Of a stretch of DNA of 64,000 nucleotides, positions 16,740 through 26,428 are shown in pieces; position 1 is the stretch's first letter, and each line of letters opens with the position of its first letter. The stretch is from an uncultured Cocleimonas sp. (GTDB taxonomy: Bacteria; Pseudomonadota; Gammaproteobacteria; Thiotrichales; Thiotrichaceae). A program made the position numbers and the translations under genes. Location of the stretch: NCBI RefSeq assembly GCF_947495625.1, contig NZ_CANLZW010000001.1, forward strand, positions 62,001 through 126,000, given 5' to 3'. The notes under the pieces are model-generated. The model did no database searches, was not told where the DNA came from, and saw only the letters and a program-made list of their open reading frames with translations.

Positions 16740-17553
16740 TTTTGACCTCTTGACCCTCGCATGGGTCCTCAAAATAGTACACACCAACGCCAACTTTCAT
16801 GGGATTATCACTTTTTATTGTTGTTTGAGTATCCATGTCATGCTGGGCCAGCCAGGCATTAAGTTTAAGGAGTAATAACTGGTTTTCTTTATTAGCTAGC
16901 ACCTTAAAATCTTCAAGTAACTCCGCAGGAATCTTGTCGTAACTGACCTTACGTTGATATCTTGGTTCAGAATCTGATGAAATAATATTGTGTTTGATAG
17001 TGGAAATTAGTAATGAAACATCTTCACCCAAAACATCGTATTTAGCATTTTCATCATTCGATGGAATGTACGCTTCACGTATCAGAGCCACTTTATTTTT
17101 ATCAATAATTTCAACTGCTTCGGTTCTAATTAACTCTTTAATAAGGGCTTTATAAGGCATATCACCGCTATGATGATTTACCAGTTGTTCAAAGCTATTC
17201 TGTTTTCCTTGAATATCCAGAATTTTCGGTTGCCCCTTGGTATCACAAAAATCTGGATCAGTTGACCAACCAGAAATCACTCTTATAGCCCTGTTTTTCT
17301 GTTTACCCTCTTCCACTCTTGGTAACGCTTCTTTTCTCAAAGCTGCCACATCTTTGCGCGTTAGCCCGGTAATTATTGCAATACTGGAAGTACTTGCTTT
17401 TTCACCTGACGCTATTAGCTCTTTTTCGGTTTCTTTGATATATGCATGTTTTGCTATTCGCGAAAATTCAGCAAAGGACACGCCATTACGAAACATTAAA
17501 CCAATGAGCGGTTTAATAATTGCGTAAATTGCTGTTGAGAGGTGTTTGTTCAT
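16732..17553 (-). CDS. DUF6502 family protein
   Basis: A 273-residue cytoplasmic protein starting MNKHLSTAIYAIIKPLIGLMF, matching DUF6502. The N-terminal third (IAIITGLTRKDVAALRKEAL near residue 65) looks like a winged-helix DNA-binding region. The rest is unassigned. DUF6502 and DUF5666 genes are commonly adjacent (recalled), and here they overlap by 8 bases, so they are certainly co-transcribed. The ATG at 17553 is used; a TTG at 17574 is an unlikely alternative because it lies inside a palindrome that may be its operator. Regulatory control of the lipoprotein is an inference. Confidence 0.8.
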   Translation of the reverse strand: MNKHLSTAIYAIIKPLIGLMFRNGVSFAEFSRIAKHAYIKETEKELIASGEKASTSSIAIITGLTRKDVAALRKEALPRVEEGKQKNRAIRVISGWSTDPDFCDTKGQPKILDIQGKQNSFEQLVNHHSGDMPYKALIKELIRTEAVEIIDKNKVALIREAYIPSNDENAKYDVLGEDVSLLISTIKHNIISSDSEPRYQRKVSYDKIPAELLEDFKVLANKENQLLLLKLNAWLAQHDMDTQTTIKSDNPMKVGVGVYYFEDPCEGQEVKND

Positions 17554-17556
17554 TTT

Positions 17557-17574
17557 TTGGGATAATATTCCCAA
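17557..17574. promoter_or_regulatory. Palindrome at the start of the DUF6502 gene
   Basis: TTGGGATAATATTCCCAA is an 18-bp near-perfect inverted repeat placed 4 bases upstream of the ATG at 17553, across the ribosome-binding region. It is a candidate autoregulatory operator for the winged-helix-like DUF6502 protein. Confidence 0.4.
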
Positions 17575-17633
17575 ATTTAATAAAATGCAAACTTTGCTGA
17601 CGATTGAATTTAAGATTGGTTATTTGGAAGTAG

Positions 17634-17720
17634 AAAGTCACCCCTGCTACTTTGAATGACAATTTGTTTTTGTAGTGTAAAAACAGTTTTGGAATTTATG
17701 CAGAGCTTAGGCATTTTTTA
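17634..17720 (+). repeat. Dispersed element, diverged one-module form (type A-like)
   Basis: Head AAAGTCACCCCTGCTACTTT at 17634-17653 is the most worn copy. The module keeps a hairpin (GTTTTTG / AAAAAC) with different bases, then TTTATGCAGAGC and TTAGGCATTTTTT. It lies between DUF6502 and LysR genes, both minus. Confidence 0.85.
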
Positions 17721-17742
17721 CTAACTTGCGGAAACAGTTAAC

Positions 17743-18624
17743 TCATACATAACTCAACAACCAATCCTTAAACAATCTTGTTGCTTCCGATAAGTTCTTT
17801 TCGCTTTTATAACAAACAAAATAGCCGCTTTCAGTATCCAGACTTTCAAAAAATGGGGCGACCAATTGCTTCGCTAGAAAGCCTTCCTGCATGAAATCGT
17901 CATACATCAAACAGATTCCCATACCGTTTGCTGCGAGTGAAGCGGCCATCACATAGCTATCCATATATTGCATCGGTTGTCTGGGTCTATCATTCAACTC
18001 AGTCATCTCTAACCAGCTATTCCAGCCTTTAGGCACACCCAAAACATCGAGCAATGTCAGCTTATTAACATCATCGAGTTCACGTAATTGTTTAGCATTT
18101 TCAGGGCTGCAATAAGGCCTTATCTTTTGTGAAATCAGCGGGATAGATTCAAAGCCATCCCAATCACCCTTGCCATAACGGATTTCTAATTCTGAGGTTG
18201 ATATCGGGTAATCGGAAGCCCAGTTAGTACCGTGTTGACGAATCGATATATGCGGATGAATCAAATTAAACTGTTGCAAACGAGGTGCCAGCCATAACTC
18301 GGCGAAGGTTGTATTCACACCAAACTCAACAACCGCTTCATCTGATGGAGAAAATATTTTAGCCGCGCCCTGGTTGAGCTGTTTCAAGGTACTTTCCACC
18401 AGGGGTAAAAATGCCCGTCCTGCGTCTGTGAGACGTATACTTCTGTTAGCCCGATAGAACAGTTTTTGATTCAAGTGATGTTCTAGTAGCTGGATTTGTT
18501 GACTCACAGCTGATTGGCTCATTGCCAGATCTTCAGCTGCCAAGGTAAAGCTTAAATGCTCACCCGCAACAGAAAATGTTCTTAGCCAGTTGAGTTGTAT
18601 AGAATTTGTGAGTAGCCTTTTCAT
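17743..18624 (-). CDS. LysR-type regulator (GcvA-like) divergent from dimethylglycine dehydrogenase-like gene
   Basis: A 293-residue LysR regulator. The N-terminal winged helix (NWLRTFSVAGEHLSFTLAAEDL, then QSAVSQQIQLLEHHLNQKLF) spans residues about 12-70. The remainder is a periplasmic-binding-protein-like effector domain. GcvA-like regulators control glycine and one-carbon genes, and this gene is divergently transcribed (147-bp gap) from a dimethylglycine dehydrogenase-like gene, so it is the likely regulator of that gene. An inverted repeat ATAAGTTTAACTTAT covers its start codon. The inducer is unknown. Confidence 0.9.
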   Translation of the reverse strand: MKRLLTNSIQLNWLRTFSVAGEHLSFTLAAEDLAMSQSAVSQQIQLLEHHLNQKLFYRANRSIRLTDAGRAFLPLVESTLKQLNQGAAKIFSPSDEAVVEFGVNTTFAELWLAPRLQQFNLIHPHISIRQHGTNWASDYPISTSELEIRYGKGDWDGFESIPLISQKIRPYCSPENAKQLRELDDVNKLTLLDVLGVPKGWNSWLEMTELNDRPRQPMQYMDSYVMAASLAANGMGICLMYDDFMQEGFLAKQLVAPFFESLDTESGYFVCYKSEKNLSEATRLFKDWLLSYV

Positions 18625-18637
18625 AAGTTTAACTTAT
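18623..18637. promoter_or_regulatory. LysR-box-like palindrome over LysR start codon
   Basis: ATAAGTTTAACTTAT is a perfect arm-matched inverted repeat (ATAAG/CTTAT) of the T-N11-A type. It overlaps the start codon of the minus-strand LysR gene and lies in the shared divergent promoter region, fitting self-repression and activation of the dehydrogenase gene. Confidence 0.45.
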
Positions 18638-18771
18638 ACATTTGTGGTTTATATATCATTTGTTGCTGGTCGAATAACTTAATATCATATTTACTAGAAG
18701 GACACAATCACTGCGCGCCCCTCATAAAACATAAAAAGTAGCAGTCATCCCTATCAGAGACCAAAGGAATA

Positions 18772-21249
18772 ATGATGAAAAATAAGACAGATGTATTAAT
18801 CATGGGCGGCGGCATTGCTGGCGTTAGTACTTTATATCACCTGACAAAACTAGGCTGGACGGATGTCATGCTCACAGAAAAACTGGATTTAACATCTGGT
18901 TCTACCTGGCACGCAGCGGGAAACCTGCCTCATTTCAGCAATAGCTTTAATGTGATGAAAATGCAGCAGCACAGTATTGCGCTTTATGCCCGTTTAGAAG
19001 AAGAAACTGGCCATCCCGTTGATCATCATCCTACGGGCGCGGTTCGATTGGCGCATACCGAAGAGCGCATGAATGAATTTGAGCGCGTGGTGGCGATGTC
19101 AAAACTCGCTGGACTTGATCTGGAAATGATCAGTGTTGAGCGCTTGGTCGAACTCTACCCTTATTTAAACCCAGAAGGGGTTTTGGGTGGTTTATGGGAT
19201 CCAGCTGATGGTCACATCGACCCAACCAGTGCGACTAACGCAATGGCAAAAGGCGCTAAAGATGCAGGCGCAACAATTGTTCGTCAAAACCCTGTTGAAA
19301 AAATCGTACAGAAAGAAGATGGCCGCTGGGAAGTGACTACACCGAAAGGCATTATTGACGCTGGTATAATTGTGAATGCAGGCGGTTTCCGCGCTAACGA
19401 ATTAGCCAAAATGGTAGGCCACGAATTGCCGATGTGTTCCATGGAACACCAGTTCCTTGTAACCGATTCGATCCCTGAATTAGAAGGTCGTGACGAAATG
19501 CTGCCAATGCTTCGTGATCCAGATGTCTCTTACTACTTACGTCAGGAGGGCAAAGGTTTCATCTTAGGCCCATACGAGCCAGACGGAATCCCTTGGGCAA
19601 CTGATGGCGTTCCTAAAGAATTTGGTCAGGAATTATTAGCACCAGATCTGGACCGAATCGAAGACATTATGATGACAGCGATGACTCAGGTTGAGCTGGT
19701 TGCTGAAGGCGGAATCAAGACGGTTGTTAATGGCCCTATCACTTACTCACCAGATGGGCATCCATTAGTTGGACCGGTGCATGGCATCGACAACTATTTT
19801 GTCATTACTGGCTTCAACTTCGGTATTGCACAAGGTGGTGGTGCAGGTCACTTTATGGCGCAATGGATTGTTGATGGCGAACCAGAACTCGACCTGTTTG
19901 AATTAGACCCGCGTCGTTTTGGTGATTATGCAGATATCAAATACACAGTGGCTAAAGGCACTGAAGTTTATGCCAACGAATATCAACTCGGTTATGCCAA
20001 TGAATACGCGATGCGCCCTGCGGTTCGCGGCCAAAAGAAAACGCCTATCTATGAATCACACAAAGCAGACAACGCTGTATTTGGTGCTTACTTTGGCTGG
20101 GAGCGTCCTAGCTGGTTCGCTCCTGAAGGTATGGAGCCTGTTGAGCAGCATAGCTTCCGCCGAGGTAACTGGTTTGATCCTGTCGCCGCAGAGTGTAAAA
20201 ACGTTCAAGAGAATGTCGGTCTTCTAGACTTATCGCCGTTCACAAAGTTTGAAGTATCAGGTGAAGGTGCATATAACTATTTAAGCAATATCATGCCCAA
20301 CCATGTCCCTACTGAACCGGGCCAAATAGTTCTAGCCCATCCGCTTAGTCCTTCAGGCGGTGTTGCCTGGGAAGTTTCAATCACAATGCTACAAGACGGC
20401 AGCTATTACATGATGTCGCCTGCGGCACTTGAAATTCTTATTGATGATTGGCTATTCAGTCGTTTACCAAAAGATGGATCAGTCACCTTGAAAAACACCA
20501 CAAAAGGTGGGGGGTGCCTTTTAATTACAGGTCCAAATGCGCGTAAGGTTTTGAGTAAGGTAACAGATTTAAGCCTAAGCAATGCAGACTTCCCTTGGTT
20601 TACAGGCCAGGAAATTGATGTCGCAGGTGTTCCAACTCGTGCATTACGCATGAGTTTCGTGGGTGAATTAGGTTGGGAGCTTCATCACTCAGTCGAGCAT
20701 ACACAACAGCTATACGATGCATTACACGAAGCAGGCGCAGAGTTTGGTATCAAAAACTTCGGCTTACGTGCAATGGATTCAATGCGATTCGAGAAAGGTT
20801 ATCCCGTTTGGGGCCCAGACATGAATACAGAATTTACGGCGCTTGAGTCAGGCCTTAGCTGGTTCATAAAAATGGATAAAGACTTCGAAGGCAAAGACAT
20901 ATTGCTGAAGCAAAAAGAAGCTGGCTTTGAAAATGACATGGTGATGATTGAAGTTGATTCAGAAACTGCTCCTGCGAATGAAAATTCTCATGCAAACAAA
21001 ACAGATGCTCAAAACGGATTTGAACCACTTTACTTAGACGGTGAGATCGTTGGGCAGTGTAGTTCAGGCGGTTACGGCAATCGTATCCAGAAGAGTTTAG
21101 CGTTTGCCTTTATCAAGACCAAGAAGATTGATAAGAAAGCAGAAAACGCAGGTTTAACCGTTCAGATTCTTGGTAAGCATTACCCTGCCAAGATCGTTCC
21201 AATGTGTAACTACGATCCGAAAAATGAAAGAATTAAAGCAGATGACTAA
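18772..21249 (+). CDS. Dimethylglycine/sarcosine dehydrogenase-like flavoprotein, copy 1
   Basis: An 825-residue enzyme with the domain order of dimethylglycine dehydrogenase. The N-terminal DAO FAD domain carries GGGIAGVSTLYHLTKLGW near residue 12 and the TSGSTWHAAG motif near 42, whose His carries covalent FAD in the mammalian enzyme. A central FAO_M linker covers about 375-430. C-terminal GcvT-like tetrahydrofolate-binding domains span about 440-810. Such enzymes oxidatively demethylate N-methyl amines and load the one-carbon unit on folate. The substrate may be dimethylglycine, sarcosine or a relative. It is controlled probably by the divergent LysR and ends at a terminator. Confidence 0.85.
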   Translation: MMKNKTDVLIMGGGIAGVSTLYHLTKLGWTDVMLTEKLDLTSGSTWHAAGNLPHFSNSFNVMKMQQHSIALYARLEEETGHPVDHHPTGAVRLAHTEERMNEFERVVAMSKLAGLDLEMISVERLVELYPYLNPEGVLGGLWDPADGHIDPTSATNAMAKGAKDAGATIVRQNPVEKIVQKEDGRWEVTTPKGIIDAGIIVNAGGFRANELAKMVGHELPMCSMEHQFLVTDSIPELEGRDEMLPMLRDPDVSYYLRQEGKGFILGPYEPDGIPWATDGVPKEFGQELLAPDLDRIEDIMMTAMTQVELVAEGGIKTVVNGPITYSPDGHPLVGPVHGIDNYFVITGFNFGIAQGGGAGHFMAQWIVDGEPELDLFELDPRRFGDYADIKYTVAKGTEVYANEYQLGYANEYAMRPAVRGQKKTPIYESHKADNAVFGAYFGWERPSWFAPEGMEPVEQHSFRRGNWFDPVAAECKNVQENVGLLDLSPFTKFEVSGEGAYNYLSNIMPNHVPTEPGQIVLAHPLSPSGGVAWEVSITMLQDGSYYMMSPAALEILIDDWLFSRLPKDGSVTLKNTTKGGGCLLITGPNARKVLSKVTDLSLSNADFPWFTGQEIDVAGVPTRALRMSFVGELGWELHHSVEHTQQLYDALHEAGAEFGIKNFGLRAMDSMRFEKGYPVWGPDMNTEFTALESGLSWFIKMDKDFEGKDILLKQKEAGFENDMVMIEVDSETAPANENSHANKTDAQNGFEPLYLDGEIVGQCSSGGYGNRIQKSLAFAFIKTKKIDKKAENAGLTVQILGKHYPAKIVPMCNYDPKNERIKADD

Positions 21250-21279
21250 ATGCTAACAAATAGTATATAAACTCATTCG

Positions 21280-21308
21280 AAGGGCGTGCTTAAGTACGTC
21301 CTTTTTTA
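21280..21308 (+). terminator. Intrinsic terminator of dehydrogenase copy 1
   Basis: AAGGGCGT (21280-21287) pairs with ACGTCCTT (21296-21303, one G-U) and is followed by six Ts. It lies 30 bases after the stop. Confidence 0.75.
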
Positions 21309-21310
21309 TA

Positions 21311-21437
21311 TCACTCCCCTACTTAAATGAGTTCTCGTTTTTGTGTTTTAAAACGTTAGAACGAATTTATGCCAAAGTTTAGTTATAGATCGACTGTAAG
21401 GAGACCCTATAACTTAGCGTGTATTTAGGCACTTTTT
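21311..21437 (+). repeat. Dispersed element, two-module long form (type C)
   Basis: Head TCACTCCCCTACTT, first hairpin module (GTTCTCGTTTT / AAAACGTTAGAAC), joint TTTATGCCAAAG, second module with TTATAG facing CTATAA, and tail TTTAGGCACTTTTT. Nearly identical to 1515-1646. It lies between convergent genes. Confidence 0.88.
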
Positions 21438-21467
21438 CCTAGGTTTCTTAACAACAGTAAAACTTAA

Positions 21468-22619
21468 TTACTGATCCCATACCGAATACACATCACCAGA
21501 TTGAATATCACTTATCTTTGTTTTCCCTGCCAAACCCATAGTTGTTTTGAGTTCGTTTTCATAAATCTGCAGTAATTGGTCGATGCCTGGCCTTCCCATT
21601 GCGCCTAATGCATAGACCATAGAACGCCCGAGTAATACTCCGCTGGCACCTAATGCTTTAGCACGGAAAATATCCATGCCGGTATGTACACCAGAATCAA
21701 AAAGCAGTTCCATTTTATCACCCACCGCATCAGCGATACGAGGAAGCCAGTAGATTGAACTGCCTGCGCCATCCAACTGGCGTCCACCATGATTAGAAAC
21801 AATAATGGAATCGATCCCCATGCTGGCAGCAATCTGGGCATCTTCAACATCAAGGATACCTTTGAGTATAATTTTGCCACCCCATTCCTGTCGAATCCAT
21901 TCGACGTATTCCCAATCAAGCGCTGGATCGACCATTTCTTTTGCCCAGACAAGTAGACTACTCAAGTCATCTACTCCTTTGGCATGCCCCATCACATTAC
22001 CAAAGCCTTTATAAGGAGTGGTTGCCATTTCAAACGCCCATTTTGGCTTGGTCATAATATTCAACATATTGCGGAAGTTCGGGCGAATGGATAATTCGTT
22101 TTTCACATCTTTATGGCGTTGACCCAGCATGGGCAAATCCATGGTGACAACTAATGCTGAACAATTAGCAGCCTTGGCGCGATGAATTAAATCTCGTACA
22201 AACTCTCGGTCTTTAACCACATAAAGTTGAAACCAGAAAGGAGTACCCGTTGCTTCCTGAATCTGCTCGATTGAGCAAATAGACATGGTAGATAAAATGA
22301 AAGGCACACCATAATCATGAGCTGCAGTTGCCACTTTGATTTCGCCACCTGCATTCTGGATCCCCAGCATGCCAATGGGTGCAAACGCGACGGGTATTTT
22401 TGCATCCGCTCCAACCATAGTGGTTGACGTGTCGACATTTGAAATATCCACGCCTACCCGTTGCCGAATACAAACATCCTTTAACTCATTCTCATTTCTA
22501 TGGAATGTCGATTCTGTATAAGAACCCGCTTCCACATAGTCATAAAACATTTTCGGAACACGTCGTTTGTAGAGTTGCCTAAAGTCTTCTACACAGGTAA
22601 TTTTACTCATGTTAATCAT
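21468..22619 (-). CDS. FMN-dependent alpha-hydroxy-acid dehydrogenase (LldD-like)
   Basis: A 383-residue TIM-barrel flavoenzyme. Family signatures are YDYVEAGSYTEST near residue 27, PVAFAPIGMLG near 75, FQLYVVKDRE near 133, the catalytic-region ILKGILDVEDA near 250 and the FMN/substrate motif SNHGGRQLDG near 275. It oxidises an (S)-2-hydroxy acid such as L-lactate or glycolate to the keto acid and feeds electrons to the respiratory chain. The gene is downstream of a LysR gene on the same strand (70-base gap containing a repeat element). It is convergent with dehydrogenase copy 1. Lactate is the best-known substrate but is not proven here. Confidence 0.88.
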   Translation of the reverse strand: MINMSKITCVEDFRQLYKRRVPKMFYDYVEAGSYTESTFHRNENELKDVCIRQRVGVDISNVDTSTTMVGADAKIPVAFAPIGMLGIQNAGGEIKVATAAHDYGVPFILSTMSICSIEQIQEATGTPFWFQLYVVKDREFVRDLIHRAKAANCSALVVTMDLPMLGQRHKDVKNELSIRPNFRNMLNIMTKPKWAFEMATTPYKGFGNVMGHAKGVDDLSSLLVWAKEMVDPALDWEYVEWIRQEWGGKIILKGILDVEDAQIAASMGIDSIIVSNHGGRQLDGAGSSIYWLPRIADAVGDKMELLFDSGVHTGMDIFRAKALGASGVLLGRSMVYALGAMGRPGIDQLLQIYENELKTTMGLAGKTKISDIQSGDVYSVWDQ

Positions 22620-22635
22620 TCTCTTTGTTTGAAGC

Positions 22636-22667
22636 TAAAAAAACAGCCTCAAAGTAGGGGGGTGTGA
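22636..22667 (-). repeat. Dispersed element, half form
   Basis: Reads A-run, CAGCCTCAAAG, then TAGGGGGGTGTG on the plus strand; a half element in minus orientation between LysR (stop) and the LldD-like gene (start). Confidence 0.82.
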
Positions 22668-22689
22668 ATTTAACTAGTAAGTGCAATTA

Positions 22690-23607
22690 TTATTGAATGC
22701 GTTGCATCATCCAACGCTTAAAGGTAATGGTATTGTCACCATATATGCGTGTTGGGGATGAATAAAAAGCATAACCATACCCCGTTAACTGTTCCTCAAA
22801 AGGTGCAACCAACAATCCATTATTGAGCTCATTTAACATTAAATCATCGGCTAAAATCAATCCCTGTCCATCGACTGCTGCCTGCACCCGCACGTTGGCA
22901 TCACTAATCACTCTGCGAGGGTTGTTTAGCTTAAGATCAGGGCCATCCGTGTTATTGGCTTTTAACCACTCCTGCCACAGATCCTGTTTGCTGTCTTCAC
23001 ATAGCAAGGGGATATTACTTAGCGATCCTTGCACGATGGCATCCATACTTATCTCGTTTTGCTGGCTTAACTTATGTGTGTCTAATAATTTTGGACTAAT
23101 CACGGGAAACAAAGACATCGGTATTTCTGCGAAGCGATTTCTATCCAGCTTGCCTTTGCAAGGCCCCCACAAGATTGCGAGATCAACTTCATCAAGCTTG
23201 AAATCAACCGAATTTACCGAGTGTTGTAACAAAAAATTGATATCAGGGTATTCATCGTTAAAACGACCAATACGCGCTGACAACCAGCGGGCAGCGACAT
23301 AGGTCGTCGCGGCAATCGATACGTTTGCTTCCTGCTTGCCTTCCTGAATACGCGAGAGGCTGGATTCAAGATCTTCGAAAATCTTTTTCGTGGTCAGATA
23401 TAAGGCCTGCCCTGTATCTGTTAGGTACACTTGGCGCACGGAGCGTTTGAACAAACTGCTTTGTAACTCTTCTTCGAGTTTACGTATTTGATAGCTGACT
23501 GCGCCTTTGGTTACGCATAACTCATTCGCTGCGATACTAAAACTCAGGTGCCTAGCCGCAGATTCAAAGACTTTAAGGCTATCGAGTGAGGGTAAAGAAT
23601 GTTTCAT
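22690..23607 (-). CDS. LysR-type regulator (GcvA-like) divergent from dehydrogenase copy 2
   Basis: A 305-residue LysR regulator beginning MKHSLPSLDSLKVFESAARH, with helix-turn-helix SIAANELCVTKGAVSYQIRK in residues about 25-45. The GcvA subgroup hallmark PSLDSLKVFE is clear. It is divergent from dimethylglycine dehydrogenase-like copy 2 (160-bp gap) and followed by the LldD-like gene on the same strand. It is the natural candidate regulator of both. The effector is unknown. The start at 23607 agrees with the family's N-terminus. Confidence 0.9.
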   Translation of the reverse strand: MKHSLPSLDSLKVFESAARHLSFSIAANELCVTKGAVSYQIRKLEEELQSSLFKRSVRQVYLTDTGQALYLTTKKIFEDLESSLSRIQEGKQEANVSIAATTYVAARWLSARIGRFNDEYPDINFLLQHSVNSVDFKLDEVDLAILWGPCKGKLDRNRFAEIPMSLFPVISPKLLDTHKLSQQNEISMDAIVQGSLSNIPLLCEDSKQDLWQEWLKANNTDGPDLKLNNPRRVISDANVRVQAAVDGQGLILADDLMLNELNNGLLVAPFEEQLTGYGYAFYSSPTRIYGDNTITFKRWMMQRIQ

Positions 23608-23766
23608 TGATGATCCAGCCTAGAAATACAGTAAAGCATTTATGGTTTAAATTAACTGAACTATAGATCATAACGTTTCGATTGTCAGACGCTTGCTTTG
23701 TTGTGCATTATTGATGACTTAAATTTAGATGACTTAAATTTTAACTATTTATATCTGGAGTAGAAA

Positions 23767-26205
23767 ATGTCGAATTCTGTTAAATCCCATGCACGCGTGG
23801 TTGTCATCGGCGGAGGTATTGCAGGTTGCTCTACCTTGTATCATCTTACCCAGCTAGGCTGGACAGACGTTGCACTGGTAGAAAGAGATGAACTGACTTC
23901 AGGTTCTACATGGCATGCAGCGGCGCAAGTGACTCAGTTTGGGGGCAATCAAACCATGATTGGTTTGAAACGTCACAGTATCGACCTTTACCGAGAACTC
24001 GCTGCAGATGAAGATTTTCCCTTCTATTACGATATCACCGGCGGCATGCGGACTGCTTACACTCAGGATCATATCGATACCTATCAACATTATATTGGCA
24101 TGGCGAAAAGCATGGGTGTTGAGATGGAATACATCAGCCCAAAAGAAATCAAAGAACGTCATCCATTATTAACCACAGACAAAATGCTGGGCGCGTGGTG
24201 GGATCCATTAGATGGCTATATTGATCCATCTGGCATTACACTGGCATTGGCACGAAAAGCACGCCTCGCTGGAGCTTCTGTGTATAGAAGCAATCCCGTT
24301 GAAGGCATTACGAAAAAAGGCTCTCGTTTCGGCACTGGCGAATTTATCGTTCACACCAAAAACGGCGACATTACCTGTGAAAAAGTTGTCAACGCAACCG
24401 GCTACCGCGTCAATGAAGTGGGCAATATGTTAGGTGTTGAGCACCCTGTGACTTCGATGGAGCACATGTACTTCCTTACCGACAATATTCCTGAATTAGA
24501 AGCGCTGGATTTTCAGGTACCGATTATTCGTGATCCATTAGATGATTTTTACAGCCGTCAGGAAAAAAATGGCCTGCTGGTCGGCGTTTACGAGCAAGCG
24601 TGTAAAACCTTCGGCATGGATGGCATTGACCCAGCATTCACTAAAGATTTATGCCCGCCTGATTTAGATCGCTGCCTTGAAAATATGGAAGGTATTTTTG
24701 AACGCCTACCCGCGCTTCAAAATGCAGGGATTCATACCACCATCAATGGACCTATTACCTACACCATTGACGGCATGCCGTTGATTGGAAAAATACCTGG
24801 AATAGAAAACGCTTACTGTGCGATCGGCTTGCGAGCGGGAATCGGCGAAGGTGGTGGACACGGAAAGATCTTAGCTGACTTAATCGTTCACGGTGAATGT
24901 GAGTGGGATGCATGGTGTCTTGATCCGCGACGTTTTACTCAATACGCTAATACCGAACATACCTGCTTGAAGGCGATTGAAGATTACCAGAACGAATTCC
25001 ACTATCACTTACCGCATGAGCATCGCCCTGCTTCTCGTTTGGCGCGTACAACGCCCCTTTATCCAGTCCTTGATCAGTTGGATGTTGCCTGGGGAGTGGT
25101 GAATGGTTGGGAGCGCGCTTTATTCTTCAAACCTACTCCTGATTTTGAGGATGAGCATTCTTATCGCTTCACCCCGACAAAAGATGTAGTGGCTAAAGAA
25201 ATTGAAGCCTTAACGACAAATGTCGGTTTGATGGAAGTGTCTGGTTTCAATCGTTTCTCTATTCAAGGGGAAGGCGCAACGGAGTTTTTAGACAGCCTCA
25301 CCTGTAGCAATATTCCGAAAAAAGTCGGCAAAATTAGCCTGTGTTATTTGCTCAATGACCATGGTCATGTATTAACAGAAGCGACCCTTGCCAAGTTAGA
25401 TGAAGAGCATTACTGGTATGGTTCAGCCGCTGCTGCTGAATGGCATGATCTGGATTGGTTGAACACGCACAAACCTGATTCCGTAACCATTACTGAAATG
25501 GCAGCATCACATACTATATTGGTCGTTGCAGGCCCTAAATCACGCGATTTATTGCAGTCACTTTCACCGCGATGTGATTGGTCAAAAGCGGGCTTCCCCT
25601 GGCTGAATGTTAAAGAAATGACACTGGGTCATGCCAAAGTAATGGCAATGACGGTGAGTTTCTCTGGTGAGCTCGCCTATGAATTGCATGTGCCTAATGA
25701 GCAATTATATTTAGTTTGGAAACTATTAAATGAGGCAGGTACAGCGTTTAACTTATCGCACTTTGGTCTTTACGCCACAGAATCAATGCGTATGGAAAAG
25801 GGCTATCTGCATTGGAAAGCAGACCTTATTTACGAACGCAACCCAATGGAAACGGGCTTAGACTTCTTTGTGAAAATGGATAAGCCGGACTTTATCGGTA
25901 AAAAAGCGCTGCAAGCACAATTAGAAAAAGGTAATCAAAAGCAGCTCGTCACGCTTGTTATTGACTGTGATTTAGCCCCTGCACACAGTGGTGATTCAAT
26001 CTACCACGGTGAGACATTATCAGGCACTGTCACCTCTGGCGCCTATGGCCATCGCGTTAATAAAAACATTGCCTATGCGTTTGTAGACCCTCAACTATCC
26101 GAGTTAGGTACTGAGATATCGGTCGAGATTTTAGGCGAGAAGTACCCTGCTATTGTGACTGAAGCTGGTTTGTACGATCCTAAGAATGAGTTAGTCAGAG
26201 GCTAA
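23767..26205 (+). CDS. Dimethylglycine/sarcosine dehydrogenase-like flavoprotein, copy 2
   Basis: An 812-residue paralogue of the gene at 18772 with the same domain order. GGGIAGCSTLYHLTQLGW is near residue 17 and TSGSTWHAAA near 47; the GcvT-like half runs from about 430. Differences between the two copies occur throughout, e.g. the residues after the FAD-linking His (AAQVTQFG here, AAGNLPHFS in copy 1). This suggests different substrates rather than recent duplication. A Shine-Dalgarno CTGGAG precedes the ATG at 23767. Downstream, after an element copy, lie dgoK-dgoA on the same strand. Folate-linked demethylation of an N-methyl amine is the expected reaction. Confidence 0.85.
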   Translation: MSNSVKSHARVVVIGGGIAGCSTLYHLTQLGWTDVALVERDELTSGSTWHAAAQVTQFGGNQTMIGLKRHSIDLYRELAADEDFPFYYDITGGMRTAYTQDHIDTYQHYIGMAKSMGVEMEYISPKEIKERHPLLTTDKMLGAWWDPLDGYIDPSGITLALARKARLAGASVYRSNPVEGITKKGSRFGTGEFIVHTKNGDITCEKVVNATGYRVNEVGNMLGVEHPVTSMEHMYFLTDNIPELEALDFQVPIIRDPLDDFYSRQEKNGLLVGVYEQACKTFGMDGIDPAFTKDLCPPDLDRCLENMEGIFERLPALQNAGIHTTINGPITYTIDGMPLIGKIPGIENAYCAIGLRAGIGEGGGHGKILADLIVHGECEWDAWCLDPRRFTQYANTEHTCLKAIEDYQNEFHYHLPHEHRPASRLARTTPLYPVLDQLDVAWGVVNGWERALFFKPTPDFEDEHSYRFTPTKDVVAKEIEALTTNVGLMEVSGFNRFSIQGEGATEFLDSLTCSNIPKKVGKISLCYLLNDHGHVLTEATLAKLDEEHYWYGSAAAAEWHDLDWLNTHKPDSVTITEMAASHTILVVAGPKSRDLLQSLSPRCDWSKAGFPWLNVKEMTLGHAKVMAMTVSFSGELAYELHVPNEQLYLVWKLLNEAGTAFNLSHFGLYATESMRMEKGYLHWKADLIYERNPMETGLDFFVKMDKPDFIGKKALQAQLEKGNQKQLVTLVIDCDLAPAHSGDSIYHGETLSGTVTSGAYGHRVNKNIAYAFVDPQLSELGTEISVEILGEKYPAIVTEAGLYDPKNELVRG

Positions 26206-26243
26206 TAAAAAAACTAGTAAAAACTAACTAAACAAATCTAAAT

Positions 26244-26307
26244 GTGGCCTCAAAGCAGGAAGGAGTGTTGAATTGACACCCCCCTACTTTAGAGGCCTTT
26301 TTTCTTT
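26244..26307. repeat. Dispersed element, imperfect inverted pair
   Basis: GGCCTCAAAGCAGGAAGGAGTGT (26247 onward) faces ACACCCCCCTACTTTAGAGGCC (to about 26296) around TGAATTG, and a T-run follows. It may also terminate transcription of dehydrogenase copy 2. Confidence 0.8.
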
Positions 26308-26428
26308 TGAAGATGCACTCACAGGTTTCTTATCTATCGTTCGAATTTAATCCTATAATCATTGAGTAAAGCCCCGTTATATTGTCTGACGAAGTTAGCT
26401 TTAGCAAAAACGTAGATAGAGACCGAAT

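Noticed and set aside
20497-20516. AAAGGTGGGGGGTGCC inside dehydrogenase copy 1 looks like a repeat head
   Set aside because: No tail or T-run is attached, and the encoded K-G-G-G-C sits in a plausible GcvT-domain loop; likely chance.
26330-26356. GTTCGAATTTAATCC resembles a tRNA T-arm
   Set aside because: No matching stems, acceptor end or anticodon arm around it.
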